Positions 41,934 to 51,034 of a stretch of 64,000 nt of DNA are shown here, one piece after another (the first letter of the stretch is position 1; the number at the start of each line of letters is the position of its first letter). The DNA is from Falsiroseomonas bella. Its GTDB lineage: Bacteria; Pseudomonadota; Alphaproteobacteria; Acetobacterales; Acetobacteraceae. The translations under genes were made by a program, and so were the position numbers. Below the pieces are notes generated by a model that was given only the letters and a program-made list of their open reading frames with translations, searched no databases and was not told the DNA's origin. The stretch lies in NCBI RefSeq assembly GCF_003173615.1, contig NZ_QGNA01000001.1:310001-374000 (forward strand). Direction: 5' to 3'.

Positions 41934-42842
41934 ATGAGTTCGCCCGTCAGCACCGAAACCCCCGTCCCGCCCGGCTACGCCGCCGGAGCGCCCGTGCCCT
42001 GGTGGGTGAAGCTGTCGGTCAAGCTGGCGCTCGGCAGCCTGCCGGTGCCGCCCCGCGCCTGGCGCGCCCTCGGCCTCAGGCGCCACTCCTTCGCGGCCGA
42101 CGACCCCACCCGCCTCGTCCCGCCGCTCGCCGGCCTCGTCGCCCGCGCGAATGAGCGGCTCGGGCGCGCGGAGCGCAGCGTGCTGGAGATCGGCCCGGGC
42201 GCGATGGTGCGCCGCGCGCCGATCGCCGCGGCACTCGGCCTCGGCCCGATCCTCTACCTCGATGTCGAGGACGACGCGCCGCGCGAGCTCGAGCCCTATC
42301 GCCGCGCCGCCGAGGCCGCCCGCGAAGCCGGCCTCGCCCCGCCCGATCTGTCCGGCTGCGCGACACGCGAGGAGGTGCTGGCGGCCTGCGGCGCACGGCT
42401 GCTGATCGGCGGGCCGGAGCGGCTGGCGGAGGTGCCGGCGGGCTCGGTGGACCTCGTCTTCTCGGAAGTCGCGCTGGAGCATGTGCGGCGGGACGCGCTC
42501 GCGCCGCTGCTCGCCGCGCTGCGCCGCGTGACGGCGCCGGACGGCATCGGGCTGCATGGCGTGGATTTCCACGACCATCTTGGCGGCGCGCTGCGCCACC
42601 TGCGCTTCTCGCCCGGCTTCTGGGAGGGGGCGGCGGTCGGCCGCGCCGGGCTCTACAACAACCGCCTCGGCCTGACGGAGATGCTGGACGCCTTCGCCGA
42701 AGCCGGCTTCGCCGCCGCCGCGCCGCATCGCCTGGTCTGGGACAGCCCGCCGCTGCCGCCCGGCGGCGCGCATCCCGCGCTGCACCGCCGGCCGGCGGAT
42801 GACCGCGTCTGCTATGCGGAGATCGAGGCACGCCCGGCCTGA
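41934..42842 (+). CDS. Class I SAM-dependent methyltransferase
   Basis: A 302-residue protein. The SAM-binding motif I is SVLEIGPGAMVRRAP (about residue 82), then LYLDVEDDAPR as the acidic end of strand 2 and VDLVFSEVALEHVRRD as motif III/post region, typical of methyltransferases. The C-terminal part (FSPGFWEGAAVGRAGLYNNRL) resembles proteins that modify sugars or polyprenyl lipids. An N-terminal amphipathic segment (WWVKLSVKLALGSLP) may sit at the membrane. Substrate unknown. It follows the patatin gene with 45 bp between them. Confidence 0.83.
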   Translation: MSSPVSTETPVPPGYAAGAPVPWWVKLSVKLALGSLPVPPRAWRALGLRRHSFAADDPTRLVPPLAGLVARANERLGRAERSVLEIGPGAMVRRAPIAAALGLGPILYLDVEDDAPRELEPYRRAAEAAREAGLAPPDLSGCATREEVLAACGARLLIGGPERLAEVPAGSVDLVFSEVALEHVRRDALAPLLAALRRVTAPDGIGLHGVDFHDHLGGALRHLRFSPGFWEGAAVGRAGLYNNRLGLTEMLDAFAEAGFAAAAPHRLVWDSPPLPPGGAHPALHRRPADDRVCYAEIEARPA

Positions 42843-42905
42843 CAACTTGCCGCGCGGCGCGGTCGCCGCCACTCTCCCGCGGCACAACATCAAAGGGGAA
42901 CGTCC

Positions 42906-43877
42906 ATGATCAACCGCCGCACGACGCTCGGGCTTGCCGCCACCCTCGCCCTGCCGGGCCTCGCGCGGGCGCAGGGCCTGCCGGACCGCGGGCTGCGCTA
43001 CGTCGTGCCTTTCCCGCCTGGCGGCCTCACGGACATCATGGCGCGGCTGGTCGCGCAGAAGATGTCGGAGAACCTGCGCCAGCCCGTGGTCGTGGACAAC
43101 CGCGCCGGCGGCAACGCGCTGATCGGCGCCGACGTGGCGGCCAAGGCAGCGCCGGATGGCGGCACGCTGCTCGCCATCACGCTGACGCATGCGGTGAACT
43201 ACACGCTGTTCCCGAACGCGCCCTACAATTTCCGCCGCGACTTCGCGACGCTGTCCGTGCTCGGCTCGCTGCCGCTCGTCGTGGTGGTGAACGCCGAGAA
43301 GAGCCCGGCGCGCGACCTCGCCACGCTGCTGCGGCTCGTGCGCACCGAGCAGATGAACGGCGGGACCTCCGGCAACGGCTCGCCGCCGCATCTCGGGCTG
43401 GAGCTGCTGCGCCGCGCCGCCGGCGCGCGCGACAACCTGGTGCATGTGCCCTATCGCGGCGGCGCGCCGAGTGTCACGGACCTCGCCGCCGGCAATCTCG
43501 ACGTGATGGTGAGCAACCTGCCGGAGTGCCTCGCGCAGATCCGCGGCGGCCGCCTGCGCCCGCTCGCCATCACCAGCGCCGAGCGCCACCCGCTGGTGCC
43601 GGACGTTCCGACGGTGCGCGAGCTCGGCCAGCCGGCGCTCGAGATCACCAACTGGACCGCGGTGCTGACCCAGGCCGCGACGCCCGCGCCGGTGCGCGCG
43701 CGGCTCGAGGCCGAGGTGCAGAAGGCGATCCACGATCCCGACACGACGCGGCGCGCGCAGGAGGGCGGCTTCCAGGTGCTCGGCTGGGACGCCGCGCGCT
43801 CCACGCAATTCGTCAATGCCGAGACGGATCGCTGGGCCACGCTGGTGCGCGAGGCCAACATCCGTCCCGACGCCTGA
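42906..43877 (+). CDS. Bug-family tripartite tricarboxylate transporter substrate-binding protein
   Basis: A 323-residue Bug receptor with a short leader (MINRRTTLGLAATLALPGLARAQ) and the family blocks LRYVVPFPPGGLTDIMARLV, VVVDNRAGGNALIG, APDGGTLLAITLTH and LVHVPYRGGAPSV. AAAGGGGAACG provides the ribosome site. It is about 110 bp ahead of the Ldh-type dehydrogenase gene on the same strand, a frequent pairing in which the receptor brings in a 2-hydroxy acid that the dehydrogenase oxidises (inference). Confidence 0.94.
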   Translation: MINRRTTLGLAATLALPGLARAQGLPDRGLRYVVPFPPGGLTDIMARLVAQKMSENLRQPVVVDNRAGGNALIGADVAAKAAPDGGTLLAITLTHAVNYTLFPNAPYNFRRDFATLSVLGSLPLVVVVNAEKSPARDLATLLRLVRTEQMNGGTSGNGSPPHLGLELLRRAAGARDNLVHVPYRGGAPSVTDLAAGNLDVMVSNLPECLAQIRGGRLRPLAITSAERHPLVPDVPTVRELGQPALEITNWTAVLTQAATPAPVRARLEAEVQKAIHDPDTTRRAQEGGFQVLGWDAARSTQFVNAETDRWATLVREANIRPDA

Positions 43878-43988
43878 CGTGATGCTGCCCTCAGACGCCG
43901 GGCGACCGCTCCGCGGTCTTGGCTCCGCCGCACACGTGCCGGGCCGCGTTCGCGGCCTCGTCCCGTCCCTTCCGGGGCGGGCCGCCTG

Positions 43989-45026
43989 ATGCCGCGAATG
44001 ACCCTTGCCGAAGCCGAGGCGCTGGCGCGCGACGCACTTGTCGCGGCCGGCGCCAATCCGCGCATGGCGGCGATGACCGCCGCCGCGCTCGTCGCGGCCG
44101 AGGCCACGGGGCAGTCCGGGCACGGCCTGTCGCGCGTGGCGATGTATGCCGGGTTCCTGCGCAACGGTCGCGCCGACGGCGCGGCCGAGCCGACCATCGT
44201 GGCGACGCGCGGCGGCGCGGTGCTGGTGGATGCGCGGCACGGCCTCGCTTATCCCGCGGTGGCGCTGGCCATCGAGGAAGCCGCTTCGCGCGCCGCGGCG
44301 CATGGCGTCGCCTTCGCCGGCATCACCAACAGCCACCACAGCGGCGCGATGGGGCTGCCCGTCGCGGAGCTGGCGCGGCGTGGCCTCGTCGCACTCGCCT
44401 TCACCAACTCGCCCGCCGCCATGCCGGTGCCGGGCGGGCGGCGCGCGCTGATGGGCACCAACCCCGTCGCCGCCGCCTTCCCCAGGCGCCCCACCCCGCC
44501 GGGCAAGCCCGGCGGGGCCCCAGTGCCGACCGATCCGCTGGTCGTCGACATGGCACTCAGCCAGGTGGCGCGCGGCAAGATCATGGTGGCGGCGAAGAAC
44601 GGCACACCGATCCCGGAAGGCTGGGCGCTGGATGCCGCGGGCAACCCCACCACCGATGCAAAGACCGCGCTCGGCGGTGCGATGCTGGCGGTCGGCGGCG
44701 ACAAGGGCGCGCTGCTCGCGCTGATCGTGGAGCTGCTGTGCTGCGCGCTGACCGGCGCCGCCTTCGGCTTCGAGGCGGACAGCTTCTTCGAGGCCGAAGG
44801 CAACCGGCCCCGCCTCGGCCAGGCGATCCTCGCCATAGACCCCGGCGCGCTGGCCGGCCGAGAGGCCTTCCTCGACCGTATCGAGACCTTGGTGGCGGCG
44901 ATGCTGGGGGATCCCGGCGTGCGCGTACCCGGCAGCCGCAGCGCCGCCCAGGCGCGGCGCGCGGCGGAGGAGGGCATCGAGATCCCGGACCCCTTGCTGG
45001 CGTCGCTGCGACAGGCCGGCCCGTGA
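43989..45026 (+). CDS. Ldh-family (type 2 malate/L-lactate) NAD(P)-dependent oxidoreductase
   Basis: A 345-residue member of the malate/L-lactate/sulfolactate dehydrogenase family. Conserved parts are SGHGLSRVAMYAGFLRNG, GGAVLVDARHGLAYP, ITNSHHSGAMGLPV (catalytic His), AFTNSPAAMPVPGGRRALMGTNP and VVDMALSQVARGKIMVAAKNG. These enzymes interconvert 2-oxo acids and 2-hydroxy acids; ComC-type sulfolactate dehydrogenase is in the same family, which is interesting given the SuyAB-like pair in this window. It ends in a GTGA overlap with the oxygenase fusion and so leads an eight-gene run. Confidence 0.92.
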   Translation: MPRMTLAEAEALARDALVAAGANPRMAAMTAAALVAAEATGQSGHGLSRVAMYAGFLRNGRADGAAEPTIVATRGGAVLVDARHGLAYPAVALAIEEAASRAAAHGVAFAGITNSHHSGAMGLPVAELARRGLVALAFTNSPAAMPVPGGRRALMGTNPVAAAFPRRPTPPGKPGGAPVPTDPLVVDMALSQVARGKIMVAAKNGTPIPEGWALDAAGNPTTDAKTALGGAMLAVGGDKGALLALIVELLCCALTGAAFGFEADSFFEAEGNRPRLGQAILAIDPGALAGREAFLDRIETLVAAMLGDPGVRVPGSRSAAQARRAAEEGIEIPDPLLASLRQAGP

Positions 45027-46123
45027 TCCGTCCGCGCGTCTCGATCGGCGAACCGGTCGGCGACTTTCACGCCCGTTCCGCCGTCAATCCGTGCTTCGCC
45101 TTCAACACCCTCGCCGGGCGCTGGCTGATGGTGGTGATCCCCGGATCGCTGGCCGAGCCGGGCAAGGCGGCGCGCCTGGCCGCCGCCGTCTCGCCGCATG
45201 CGCAGCGCCTCGACACCGACAACGCCTACATGGTCGTGATCGGCACGGATGCGGAGGACGAGCGCGCCGGAAGGCTGCGCGACGCCACCGGCATCCGCGT
45301 GCTGTGGGACGACGACGGCAGCGCGCGGCGCGCGCTGCGCGCCGAACCGCAACAGGACGTGCCCTGCACCGGCTGGCTGCTGCTCGATCCCATGCTGCGC
45401 GTCTTCGCCGCGTGGCCGCTCGAGCAGGGCGCGGAGGCGATGGCGACCCTCGCAATGCTGCCGCCGCCGGCGCAGCACGCCGGCGTGACGCTGCACGCCC
45501 CGGTGCTGATCCTGCCGCGCGTCTTCGAGCCCGCCTTCTGCCGCGAGCTGATCGCCCTGTATGAGACGCAGGGCGGCGGCGAGAGCGGCTTCATGCGCGA
45601 CGTGGACGGCAAGACCGTCGGCCTGCTGGATGCCGGCCACAAGCGCCGCAAGGACGCGGTGATCGAGGATCCCGCGCTGCAGGCGAGGTTCCGCGCGCGG
45701 CTGGTCGCGCGGCTGGTGCCGGAGATCCAGCGCGCCTTCCAGTTCAAGGCCACGCGGATCGAGCGCTACATCGTCGCCTGCTACGATGCCGCCGACCAGG
45801 GCTTCTTCCGCGCCCACCGCGACAACACCACGCTCGGCACCGCGCATCGCCGCTTCGCCGTCACGATCAACCTGAACACGGGCGAATACGAGGGCGGCGA
45901 TCTCTGCTTCCCCGAATTCGGGCCGCAGACCTATCGCGCGCCGCTCGGCGGCGCCGTGGTCTTCTCCTGCTCCCTGCTCCATGAGGCGCGGCCGGTGACG
46001 CGGGGCCGGCGCTACGCCACGCTGCCCTTCCTCTACGACGACGAGGCGGCGAAGATCCGCGCGCGCAACGAGCAGTTCCTCGCTGCCCGGCAGAACCCCG
46101 CCGCCGCGGTCGCAGAGCCTTGA
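45023..46123 (+). CDS. Peroxiredoxin-like domain fused to a 2OG-Fe(II) prolyl-hydroxylase-type oxygenase
   Basis: A 366-residue two-domain protein. Residues about 1-150 look like an AhpC/TSA thioredoxin fold (IGEPVGDFHARSA, GRWLMVVIPGS, then LLDPMLRVFAAWPL), but the usual peroxidatic Cys motif (PxxTxxC) is missing. Residues about 160-360 form a P4Hc-type oxygenase. Iron ligands are His and Asp in RAHRDNTTLG and the distal His in SCSLLHEARPV, and the 2-oxoglutarate Arg is in GRRYATLPFLYDD. The start is GTG, overlapping the previous stop (GTGA). It may hydroxylate a peptide or small molecule; the thioredoxin-like part would then be a binding module. Confidence 0.85.
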   Translation: MIRPRVSIGEPVGDFHARSAVNPCFAFNTLAGRWLMVVIPGSLAEPGKAARLAAAVSPHAQRLDTDNAYMVVIGTDAEDERAGRLRDATGIRVLWDDDGSARRALRAEPQQDVPCTGWLLLDPMLRVFAAWPLEQGAEAMATLAMLPPPAQHAGVTLHAPVLILPRVFEPAFCRELIALYETQGGGESGFMRDVDGKTVGLLDAGHKRRKDAVIEDPALQARFRARLVARLVPEIQRAFQFKATRIERYIVACYDAADQGFFRAHRDNTTLGTAHRRFAVTINLNTGEYEGGDLCFPEFGPQTYRAPLGGAVVFSCSLLHEARPVTRGRRYATLPFLYDDEAAKIRARNEQFLAARQNPAAAVAEP

Positions 46124-46857
46124 GCGGCACCGCGACCGAGCGCATCGCCGGCCCCGCCGCCGTGGCCGCGCTGTTTGCGCGGCGGCCGCAGGCGGTGCTG
46201 CGCCTGTTCTACCTGCCGACGCGGCGGCGCGAGGCCGGACCGCTCTGCAAGGAACTCGCCGCCGCCCGCAAACCTTATCGCGAGGTGCCCCCCGACGAAC
46301 TCGCCCGCATTGCCGGCACGCCGCATCACGGCGGCATTGTCGCCGTGGCGGAGGCGCGCGTGGTGCCGGAGCTTGGGGCGCCCTTCCCCGCCGCGCTGCT
46401 CTCCGCGCGCGTGCTGCCGGTGCTGGACGCCGTGGGCAATCCGCACAACCTCGGCGCCATCGCGCGCAGCGCCGCCTTCTTCGGCTGCGCGGGGATGATC
46501 CTGTCGGACGATGCGCGCCAGGCCGGGCTTTCGGACGCCGCCTATCGCACGGCCGAAGGCGGGCTCGAGCATCTCGCGCTCCATCGCGCGGCGAGCCTTC
46601 CGGTCGCGCTGCGCGCCATGGCGCCGCGCTTCACCACCGTCGCCGCCGTCGCCCATGGCGGCGTCGCACCCGCCGCCCTGCCACGAACGAAGAACTTCGC
46701 GCTGCTGCTGGGCAACGAGGAGACGGGGCCGGGCGCGGCCGCCATCGCCGCCTGTGCGCATCGCGTGACGCTGCCCGGCTCGGGCCGCGTGGAGAGCCTG
46801 AACGTCTCGGTCGCCGCGGCGGTGCTGATCCAGGCGCTCGAATCGCTGCCGCCATGA
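46120..46857 (+). CDS. SpoU/TrmH-family RNA 2'-O-methyltransferase
   Basis: A 245-residue SPOUT methyltransferase. N-terminal residues form a substrate-binding domain (GPAAVAALFARRP, then HHGGIVAVAEAR). The knotted catalytic domain has motif 1 DAVGNPHNLGAIARSAAFFG, motif 2 FALLLGNEETGPG and motif 3 TLPGSGRVESLNVSVAAAVL. The start is a TTG overlapping the upstream stop (TTGA), which is rare but consistent with neighbouring overlaps. Targets are rRNA or tRNA riboses. Confidence 0.92.
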   Translation: MSGTATERIAGPAAVAALFARRPQAVLRLFYLPTRRREAGPLCKELAAARKPYREVPPDELARIAGTPHHGGIVAVAEARVVPELGAPFPAALLSARVLPVLDAVGNPHNLGAIARSAAFFGCAGMILSDDARQAGLSDAAYRTAEGGLEHLALHRAASLPVALRAMAPRFTTVAAVAHGGVAPAALPRTKNFALLLGNEETGPGAAAIAACAHRVTLPGSGRVESLNVSVAAAVLIQALESLPP

Positions 46858-48110
46858 GCGACTGCGACATCCTGGTGATCGGTGCCGGCGCGGCCGGCAT
46901 CGCGGCCGCGCGCGCGGCAACCGCCGCCGGGCGCCGCGTGCGCGTGCTGGAAGCGCGGCACCGCATCGGCGGGCGCGCGCTGACCGACACCTCGCTCGGC
47001 CTGCCCTTCGACCTCGGCGCCACCTGGCTGCACGATGCGGAGCACAACCCGCTGACGGCGCTGGCCCGCGGCTTCGGCGTACCGCTCGCCGACAGCGACG
47101 CGCTGCGACGCGAGATCACCTTCATCGGCGGCCGGCAGGCGGATGCCGCTGAGGTCGCCGCCTACGACGCCGCCTGGGAGCGCTTCGAGCCCGCGATCCG
47201 CGCCCGCGCCGCCGCGCCCGGGCCCGACATCGCCGCGGCCGAGGCCGCGCCGCGCGGCGGCCCCTGGGACGCGACCGTCGCCGCCTGGCAGGGCCGGGTG
47301 ATCGCCGCCTGGCCGCTGGAGGAGATCGGGCTCGCGGACTTCGCCGCGACGCTGCTCTCCGGCGCCAACCTGCTGCCGCGGGGTGGGTTGGGCGCGCTGG
47401 TCGCGCGGCTCGGCGATGGGCTGCCGATCACGCCCGGCGCGCCGGTGGAGCGGCTGCGCTGGGGCGGCACCGAGGCGGTGGCAGAGGGCGCCTTCGGCAC
47501 GCTGCGGGCGCGCGCGGTGGTCTGCACCCTGCCCACGACCCTGCTCGCGGACGGGTCCTTGCGCTTCGAACCTGCCTTGCCGGCCGAGGTGATCCAGGCC
47601 GCGCACGACCTGCCGCTCGGCGCCGCGATCAAGGTCGCGCTGGCGGCCGCCGGGGCGGAGCGGCTCGGCCTGCCGGACCATGCCTCCACCGACAGGATGG
47701 TGGCGCCCGGCGAGGACCTGATCCCGATCACCTTCTGGCCGCAGGGCCAGCCCATCGCCTCCGCCTGGATCGGCGGCCCCACGGCGCTGGTGGTTGCGCG
47801 GGATGGCCCGGCCGCGGCCGAGGCGCTGGTACGGGAGGAGATCGCGCAGCGCCTCGGCGGCGCCGCCCCCGGCGCCTTCCGGCCGGGCGCGCTGGTCTCG
47901 GGCTGGATCACGGATCCGTGGGTGCGCGGCGCCTACAGCCACGCCCGGATCGGCGCCGCAGGGGCGCGCCCGGTGCTGGCGACGCCGCTGGCCGGCGGTC
48001 GGCTCTGCTTTGCCGGGGAGGCCTGCCACCCGACCCTGGCCGGCACGGTGGGTGGCGCCTGGATCTCCGGCGAGCGGGCGGCGGCACACGCTCTCGTCGC
48101 CGCGGCTTGA
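46854..48110 (+). CDS. FAD-dependent flavin monoamine-oxidase family protein
   Basis: A 418-residue flavoprotein. The dinucleotide motif is ILVIGAGAAGIAAARAA, followed by the second conserved block VLEARHRIGGRAL and FDLGATWLHDAEHNP. The C-terminal FAD-binding block is LCFAGEACHPTLAGTVGGAW. This matches NAD(P)-binding/amine-oxidase proteins such as polyamine or monoamine oxidases. ATG overlaps the upstream stop. A polyamine link to the PotABCD-type importer in this window is possible but speculative. Confidence 0.92.
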   Translation: MSDCDILVIGAGAAGIAAARAATAAGRRVRVLEARHRIGGRALTDTSLGLPFDLGATWLHDAEHNPLTALARGFGVPLADSDALRREITFIGGRQADAAEVAAYDAAWERFEPAIRARAAAPGPDIAAAEAAPRGGPWDATVAAWQGRVIAAWPLEEIGLADFAATLLSGANLLPRGGLGALVARLGDGLPITPGAPVERLRWGGTEAVAEGAFGTLRARAVVCTLPTTLLADGSLRFEPALPAEVIQAAHDLPLGAAIKVALAAAGAERLGLPDHASTDRMVAPGEDLIPITFWPQGQPIASAWIGGPTALVVARDGPAAAEALVREEIAQRLGGAAPGAFRPGALVSGWITDPWVRGAYSHARIGAAGARPVLATPLAGGRLCFAGEACHPTLAGTVGGAWISGERAAAHALVAAA

Positions 48111-48141
48111 CCCGAGCGCTCCACGGCCGAATTGATGCGCG

Positions 48142-49257
48142 ATGGTTGAGGCAGCAAGCCCCCCGCAGGAGTCCTGCGAGATGACGGTGGGGCCGGAGGC
48201 GGGCGTGCTGGCGCTCTCCGGCCGGCTCGACACCCAGGCGGCGGCGGTGCTCTGGCCGAAGCTGATGGCGGAGGCTGCCGGCGGGCCGGTGGTGCTGGAC
48301 CTTGCCGGGCTCACCGCCCTCGACACCACCGGCGCCACGCTGCTGCTGACGGCGGAGGCGGCGGGGCATGGCAATGCCCTCCGCGGCGCGCCGCCGCAGG
48401 TCACCGATGTTCTCGACCGCGTGCGGGCCGCCCTCGCCGCCCCGCGGCCGAAGCCGGAACAACGGCTGCCGCTGCTGGCGCGGATCGGCCGGACCAGCCT
48501 GAATGCCGGGCGCGGCGTGCTGGACGGGATCGGCTTCATCGGCGAACTCGCCCTGGTCGCGCTCGGCACGCTGCTGCGCCCCTGGCGCCTGCGCGGGGGC
48601 GAGGTGCTGCGCCACCTGGACGAGGCGGGAACGCGGGCCTTCCCGCTGACCCTGTTGCTGGGCTTCCTGCTCGGCGTCATCCTGGCCTTCCAGAGCGTCA
48701 TCCCGCTGCGCCGCTTCGGCGCCGAGATCTTCGTCCCCAACCTCGTCGGCATCTCGCTGCTGCGCGAGCTCGGGCCACTGATGGCCGGGGTGATCCTGGC
48801 GGGACGCACCGGCAGCGCCTATGCCGCCGAGCTCGGCACGATGAGCGTGAACGAGGAGGTGGCAGCGCTGCGCATCATGGGCGTGGACCCCATGGCGCTG
48901 CTGGTGCTGCCCCGGGTGCTCGCGGGCATCCTGGTGATGCCGGTGCTGTCGTTGGTGCTGACGCTCGCGGGCCTGGCCGGGATGGCGCTGATCATGGGCC
49001 TGTTCGGCTTCCCGCTGACGACCGTGACGCAGCAGCTCTCGCAATGGCTGGAACTCAGCGACATGCTCGGCGGCCTGTTCAAGGCCTGCTTCTTCGGCCT
49101 GGCGATCGCCGCGATCGGCTGCCGCGCCGGCCTCGGTGCCGGGCGCGGGCCGCGCGCGGTGGGCGATGCGGCGACCGCGGCGGTGGTCGGCGGCATCGTC
49201 TCCATCATCCTGCTCGACGGGCTATTCGCCGTGCTCTACGAGAAAATCGGCGTATGA
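48142..49257 (+). CDS. mlaE: MlaE-like lipid-transport permease with N-terminal STAS-like domain
   Basis: A 371-residue membrane protein. Residues about 1-95 form a STAS-like domain (VLALSGRLDTQAAAVLWPKL, then DLAGLTALDTTGATLLL). The MlaE permease core follows (about 130-371), with several helices and conserved motifs such as VPNLVGISLLRELGPLMAG, ILAGRTGSAYAAELGTM and EEVAALRIMGVDPMALLVLPR. Fused STAS-MlaE proteins occur in alphaproteobacteria. It moves phospholipid at the inner membrane in the retrograde Mla pathway. It overlaps mlaF by four bases. Confidence 0.94.
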   Translation: MVEAASPPQESCEMTVGPEAGVLALSGRLDTQAAAVLWPKLMAEAAGGPVVLDLAGLTALDTTGATLLLTAEAAGHGNALRGAPPQVTDVLDRVRAALAAPRPKPEQRLPLLARIGRTSLNAGRGVLDGIGFIGELALVALGTLLRPWRLRGGEVLRHLDEAGTRAFPLTLLLGFLLGVILAFQSVIPLRRFGAEIFVPNLVGISLLRELGPLMAGVILAGRTGSAYAAELGTMSVNEEVAALRIMGVDPMALLVLPRVLAGILVMPVLSLVLTLAGLAGMALIMGLFGFPLTTVTQQLSQWLELSDMLGGLFKACFFGLAIAAIGCRAGLGAGRGPRAVGDAATAAVVGGIVSIILLDGLFAVLYEKIGV

Positions 49258-50021
49258 GCGAAACGACCGTCAGCGCGGAGGCCGTGATCCGCTGCGAGGG
49301 GATCGCCGCGGGCTTCGGCAGCAACATCCTGTTCCGCGACGTCACCTTCGATGTGAAGCGCGGCGAGGTCTTCGTGATCCTCGGCGGATCGGGCTGCGGC
49401 AAATCCACCCTGCTGAAGCTGATGATCGGCCTGGTGCCGCCGCTGGCCGGGCGGGTGACGATCCTCGATACCGATGTCTGGGCGACGGAGGGGAAGGCGC
49501 GGCTGGAACTGCTCAAGCGCATCGGGGTGATGTGGCAGCAGGGCGCGCTGTTCGGCTCGCTCACGCTGCTCGAGAACGTGGAGATGCCGCTGGCCGAGCA
49601 CACGAGCCTGAGCGCGGCCGCGCGGGCCGAGGTGGCGCGCGCGAAGCTCGGCCTGGTCGGCCTTTCGGAAGCGGCCTCGCGCCTGCCGTCGGAGGTTTCG
49701 GGCGGCATGCTGAAGCGGGCGGGCGTGGCGCGCGCGCTGGCGCTCGATCCGCCGATCCTGTTCCTCGACGAGCCCTCGGCCGGCCTCGACCCGATCACCT
49801 CGGCCGGGCTCGACGCGATGATCCGCGACCTTTCGCGCACGCTCGGCACCACCTTCGTCGTCGTCACGCACGAGCTGGCTTCCATCCTCGCCATCGGCGA
49901 CCGCTGCATCATGCTGGACAAGGAAGCGAAGGGCGTGATCGCGGAGGGCGATCCGCGGCGACTGCGGGAGGAGAGCACCCAGCCCACGGTGCGCGCCTTC
50001 TTCCGGCGGGAGGCCGCATGA
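49254..50021 (+). CDS. mlaF: MlaF-like ABC ATPase
   Basis: A 255-residue ATPase. Walker A is ILGGSGCGKSTLL, the Q-loop is GVMWQQGALFGSLTLLENV, the signature is SEVSGGMLKRAGVARALA (with the GGM variation typical of Mla ATPases), Walker B is ILFLDEPSAGLD and the switch His is in VVTHEL. The overlap at both ends (ATGA) couples translation with the permease and MlaD genes. It powers lipid movement by the MlaEFBD complex. Confidence 0.95.
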   Translation: MSETTVSAEAVIRCEGIAAGFGSNILFRDVTFDVKRGEVFVILGGSGCGKSTLLKLMIGLVPPLAGRVTILDTDVWATEGKARLELLKRIGVMWQQGALFGSLTLLENVEMPLAEHTSLSAAARAEVARAKLGLVGLSEAASRLPSEVSGGMLKRAGVARALALDPPILFLDEPSAGLDPITSAGLDAMIRDLSRTLGTTFVVVTHELASILAIGDRCIMLDKEAKGVIAEGDPRRLREESTQPTVRAFFRREAA

Positions 50022-51034
50022 AATCGAGCGCGCTCTACCTCCGCGTCGGCGCGCTGGTCGTCGTCGGCGTGGCGCTCGCCGTCGGCTTCGTGCTGTTCCT
50101 CGCGGGCGGCCGCGGCCAAGGCCCGACCGCCACCTTCGAGACCTATTCCCGCGAATCCGTGCAGGGCCTCGATGTCGGCGCGCCGGTGCGCTACCGCGGC
50201 GTGCCGATCGGCCGCGTGACGGAGATCGGCCTCGTCTCCGCCGAATACGGCAGGCCCGAAGGCGTGCCCTTCACGGAATCCTTCCGCCTCGTCTTCGTTC
50301 GCTTCGCCGTGGACACCGAGCGCGTCGGCGAGGTTCCGCGCGCGGAGGAAGCGATCCGCATCGGCCTGCGCGCGCGCATCAGCGCGCAGGGAATCACCGG
50401 CGTGAACTACGTCGAGCTGGACTTCGTGAATCCCGAACGCTTTCCCGTGCCGACGATCCCCTGGACGCCGCGCTACCCCGTGGTGCCCGCCATCCCCTCC
50501 ACCGTCGCGCAGGTGCGCAGCGCGGCGGAGACGCTGATGCAGCGCCTGTCCGAGGTGCCGCTCGAGCAGATGATGCACGACTTCGCCGAGTTGCTTGCGG
50601 CGCTGCGCGACCAGGCCTCCGGCGGGGACGCCGCGGCCCTCCTGCGCGACACCGCGCGCACGGCCGAGCTGGTGCGCGCCGCCGTCGAGCAGGGCGAGAT
50701 CGCAGCGACGCTGACCGAGCTGCGCCAGGCCGCCGCAGGGGCGCGCGAGCTTCTCGCCGGGGAGGATCTGCGCGCGGCGGTGGAGAACATCACCGCGACC
50801 GCGGCCGAGCTGCGGCGCGCCACCGCGGCGCTACCGGACACGCTCGCCGCCCTGGATCGCACCCTGCGCACGGTCCGCACAACCACGCAGGACGTGCAGT
50901 CGGAGCTGGTGCCGATCCTCGAGAACCTCCGCTCCGTGACCGCCAATCTGCGCGCGACGACGCAGCAGCTGCGGAACTCGCCCTCACAGACGCTGTTCGG
51001 AGCACCACCCGCCCCGCCGGAGCGCCGCCGATGA
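50018..51034 (+). CDS. mlaD: MlaD-family (MCE-domain) lipid-binding protein
   Basis: A 338-residue MCE protein. An N-terminal membrane anchor (residues about 7-30: YLRVGALVVVGVALAVGFVL) precedes a single MCE domain (about 38-150), with GLDVGAPVRYRGVPIGRV and RISAQGITGVNYVELDF. The rest is helical coiled-coil with repeating heptads and a short Pro-rich end. That length suits a MlaD/PqiB-like ring with an extended tail that can bridge part of the periplasm. It is between mlaF and the auxiliary lipoprotein, all with four-base overlaps. Confidence 0.94.
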   Translation: MKSSALYLRVGALVVVGVALAVGFVLFLAGGRGQGPTATFETYSRESVQGLDVGAPVRYRGVPIGRVTEIGLVSAEYGRPEGVPFTESFRLVFVRFAVDTERVGEVPRAEEAIRIGLRARISAQGITGVNYVELDFVNPERFPVPTIPWTPRYPVVPAIPSTVAQVRSAAETLMQRLSEVPLEQMMHDFAELLAALRDQASGGDAAALLRDTARTAELVRAAVEQGEIAATLTELRQAAAGARELLAGEDLRAAVENITATAAELRRATAALPDTLAALDRTLRTVRTTTQDVQSELVPILENLRSVTANLRATTQQLRNSPSQTLFGAPPAPPERRR

